Shown here: in pieces, positions 62,785-64,000 of the stretch
Layout of the letters: the number at the start of each line of letters is the position of its first letter
Position numbering within the stretch: the stretch's first letter is position 1
Source of the DNA: Anaerosoma tenue
GTDB taxonomy: Bacteria; Actinomycetota; Coriobacteriia; Anaerosomatales; Anaerosomataceae
Direction: 5' to 3'
Assembly: GCF_023161965.1 (NCBI RefSeq)
Contig: NZ_JALNTY010000001.1
Span: 434,001 to 498,000 of the forward strand
Length of the DNA: 64,000 nt
Translations under genes and position numbers: made by a program
The notes under the pieces: model-generated
Told to the model about the DNA's origin: nothing
The model's database searches: none
Seen by the model: only the letters and a program-made list of their open reading frames with translations

Positions 62785-62895
62785 CGTGAACGGGACACAC
62801 GGGGGTGTGAGGTCATCGCGGGGTCACGCGGAGAACCCGGCGGGAGCCGCCGCATGCAGGGCAGCGCGCGGGAGTGGAATGCGTACGGAGTGGCG

Positions 62896-63801
62896 CTAGC
62901 GGAGCCGGGCGCGTGGGTGGGTCGTGAGATACTCCTCACGCACATGCGTACGGTCGACGTGCGTGTACACCTGCGTGGTGCTGATGTCCGCATGACCGAG
63001 CATCTCCTGGAGGGCCCGCAGTTCAGCTCCGCCCTGCAGCATGTGAGTGGCGAACGAGTGGCGCAGCGTGTGTGGATGCAGCTGCAACCCTACCCTGGCG
63101 CCGTAGTCGCGGACGATGCCGAAGACCGCCTGTCTTGTGAGGCGTCCACCCCGGACATTGAGGAACATCGCCGACGGATCCTGGCGCGTGCTGGCCTTCT
63201 TCGCCCGCAGGTACGGACGCCCGTGACGCAGATACTCCTCGATCGCCGTGACGGCCGCGCTCCCTACAGGCACGAGCCGCTCCTTGCTCCCCTTGCCGAA
63301 GACCCGCAGGAACCCTGCCTCGGTATCGATGTGCCCGAGGTCGAGCCCGGTCAGCTCGCTTACACGGAGACCACACCCGTAAAGCGTCTCCAGCACCGCA
63401 CGATCGCGGTGACCTACAGGTCCTTCAGGGAACGGCTGAGACAGCAGACGCTCGGCGTCCTCCACGGAGATCACGTCGGGAAGCCGCTCCGGCACCTTCG
63501 GCAACGTGACATCGAGGGTGGGGTGGTTGTCGGTGAGCCCCTCGCGGACGAGGTACGCATGGAAGCTCTTCACCGCGGCGACCTTGCGCTCGACGGTGCT
63601 CGCCGCCATCCCTTTCTCCTGGAGCATCGACATGAATGCGATCACGTCGTCCCGCGATGCCTCCAGCGGCTTTGTCGCGCGCCGCTCAAGATGAGCGAAG
63701 TATGCGTTCAGGTCGCCCCTATATGCGCTTATGGTGTGACTCGATGCACCTCGCTCAACCGCGAGGTAGCCGAGGAAGTCGTCGAGCAGCGTCGTATCCA
63801 T
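62896..63801 (-). CDS. xerD: Tyrosine recombinase XerD
   Basis: A 301-residue recombinase. The N-terminal SAM-like core-binding domain (LLDDFLGYLAVERGASSHTI to VAAVKSFHAYLV) precedes the catalytic domain with Arg in YGCGLRVSELTGLDL, HTLRHSFATHML, LGHADISTTQVYTHV and the nucleophile Tyr in the last. With XerC it resolves chromosome dimers at dif. ATG 63801 (MDTTLLDDFL) matches the family start. XerC cannot be excluded from sequence alone, but length and motifs favour XerD. Confidence 0.9.
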   Translation of the reverse strand: MDTTLLDDFLGYLAVERGASSHTISAYRGDLNAYFAHLERRATKPLEASRDDVIAFMSMLQEKGMAASTVERKVAAVKSFHAYLVREGLTDNHPTLDVTLPKVPERLPDVISVEDAERLLSQPFPEGPVGHRDRAVLETLYGCGLRVSELTGLDLGHIDTEAGFLRVFGKGSKERLVPVGSAAVTAIEEYLRHGRPYLRAKKASTRQDPSAMFLNVRGGRLTRQAVFGIVRDYGARVGLQLHPHTLRHSFATHMLQGGAELRALQEMLGHADISTTQVYTHVDRTHVREEYLTTHPRARLR

Positions 63802-63908
63802 GCGGGAACAATACCATACTTTCGGAGCGAACGGCCGCTGTATGAAGATGAGCGGAAGGTTCCCGTACGGGGGATTCGAGGGCGCCTCCACCACATCCAG
63901 GTCCGGCG

Positions 63909-64000
63909 TCAGGGGGTCCCGTACCCGCCGTCCGGATGCACGCCCACGACCCCCGCGGCCGCTGCGGCAAGGAAGAACGCGGGGTCGTCGTCGTACGCCC
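63909..64000 (-). CDS. 3' end of an unidentified gene (cut by window edge)
   Basis: The last 29 codons before a stop at 63909 read DDDPAFFLAAAAAGVVGVHP then DGGYGTP, in a frame with GC-rich third positions. The start lies beyond the window. It may be transcribed with xerD, 108 bases downstream. The piece is too short to identify. Confidence 0.35.
   Translation of the reverse strand, partial: AYDDDPAFFLAAAAAGVVGVHPDGGYGTP

Noticed and set aside
62684-62895. Possible purine riboswitch before the nucleoside importer
   Set aside because: None of the conserved loop and junction bases of purine riboswitches could be found on the minus strand, and no aptamer-like three-way junction is evident.
63755-63970. 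71-codon minus-strand frame overlapping the xerD start
   Set aside because: It overlaps xerD in another frame, has a low-complexity basic product and no ribosome site.

Overview
This is a 64 kb piece of a GC-rich bacterial chromosome. Several features point to a deep-branching member of the Actinomycetota, possibly Coriobacteriia/Anaerosomatales-like (an inference; there is no rRNA in the window). These are an actinobacterial-type integration host factor (mihF) next to gmk and rpoZ and downstream of a pyrR-B-C-carA-carB cluster, a complete mraZ-to-ftsZ division and cell wall cluster, sepF/ylmE/divIVA, and an ileS leader with an actinobacterial-style short T-box. MurE carries the DNPR motif, so the wall is expected to contain meso-diaminopimelate. 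Almost all genes lie on the minus strand; start codons are often GTG, and 1-4 bp stop/start overlaps are the rule.

Layout from the left. (1) 1-2375: a PadR-controlled membrane cassette (ABC ATPase cut by the window edge, PLDc_N protein, HAAS/DUF1648 protein, PadR repressor) with a candidate operator. (2) 2552-7412: a small accessory island with a Phd/RelE-type and a MazEF-type toxin-antitoxin pair, two small membrane proteins, an IS3-family element, and the C-terminal stump of an Rhs/YD-repeat polymorphic toxin followed by an overlapping two-helix protein that looks like its immunity factor. (3) 7571-11304: tRNA modification genes (a queuosine-mannosyltransferase-like enzyme coupled to thiI), then rpoZ, gmk and mihF with a promoter and terminator. 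(4) 11312-22785: the complete pyrimidine operon pyrR-B-C-carA-usp-carB-pyrK-D-F-E, preceded by a promoter, a PyrR-binding sequence and an attenuator. A tandem universal stress protein sits between the two carbamoyl phosphate synthetase subunits. (5) 22788-24853: a two-component system.

(6) 24939-26831: rluD-like, lspA and traR/dksA-like genes. (7) 26949-34779: ileS with a T-box leader nested in the end of the upstream gene, then a membrane protein, a DUF167 gene, divIVA, yggT, proC, sepF, ylmE and phoU. (8) 34915-39110: the phosphate transporter pstSCAB headed by the multicopper-oxidase-like pgeF. (9) 39274-39771: a plus-strand PLDc_N protein with a Pro/Ala tail. (10) 39974-55957: the dcw cluster, transcribed mraZ-rsmH-ftsL-ftsI-murE-murF-mraY-murD-ftsW-murG-murC-murB-ftsQ-ftsZ, with MraZ boxes every 10 bp over its promoter. 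(11) 56098-57663: a plus-strand unit with a 54-residue membrane peptide, a DUF4349 lipoprotein and a small membrane protein. (12) 57520-62683: a BMP-type nucleoside ABC importer. (13) 62896-64000: xerD and the end of an unidentified gene.

The window is mostly core metabolism and cell division. The least explained parts are the island at 2.5-7.4 kb, the usp insertion in the pyr operon, the coupled tRNA modification pair, the nested ileS T-box and the small membrane peptide upstream of the DUF4349 gene.
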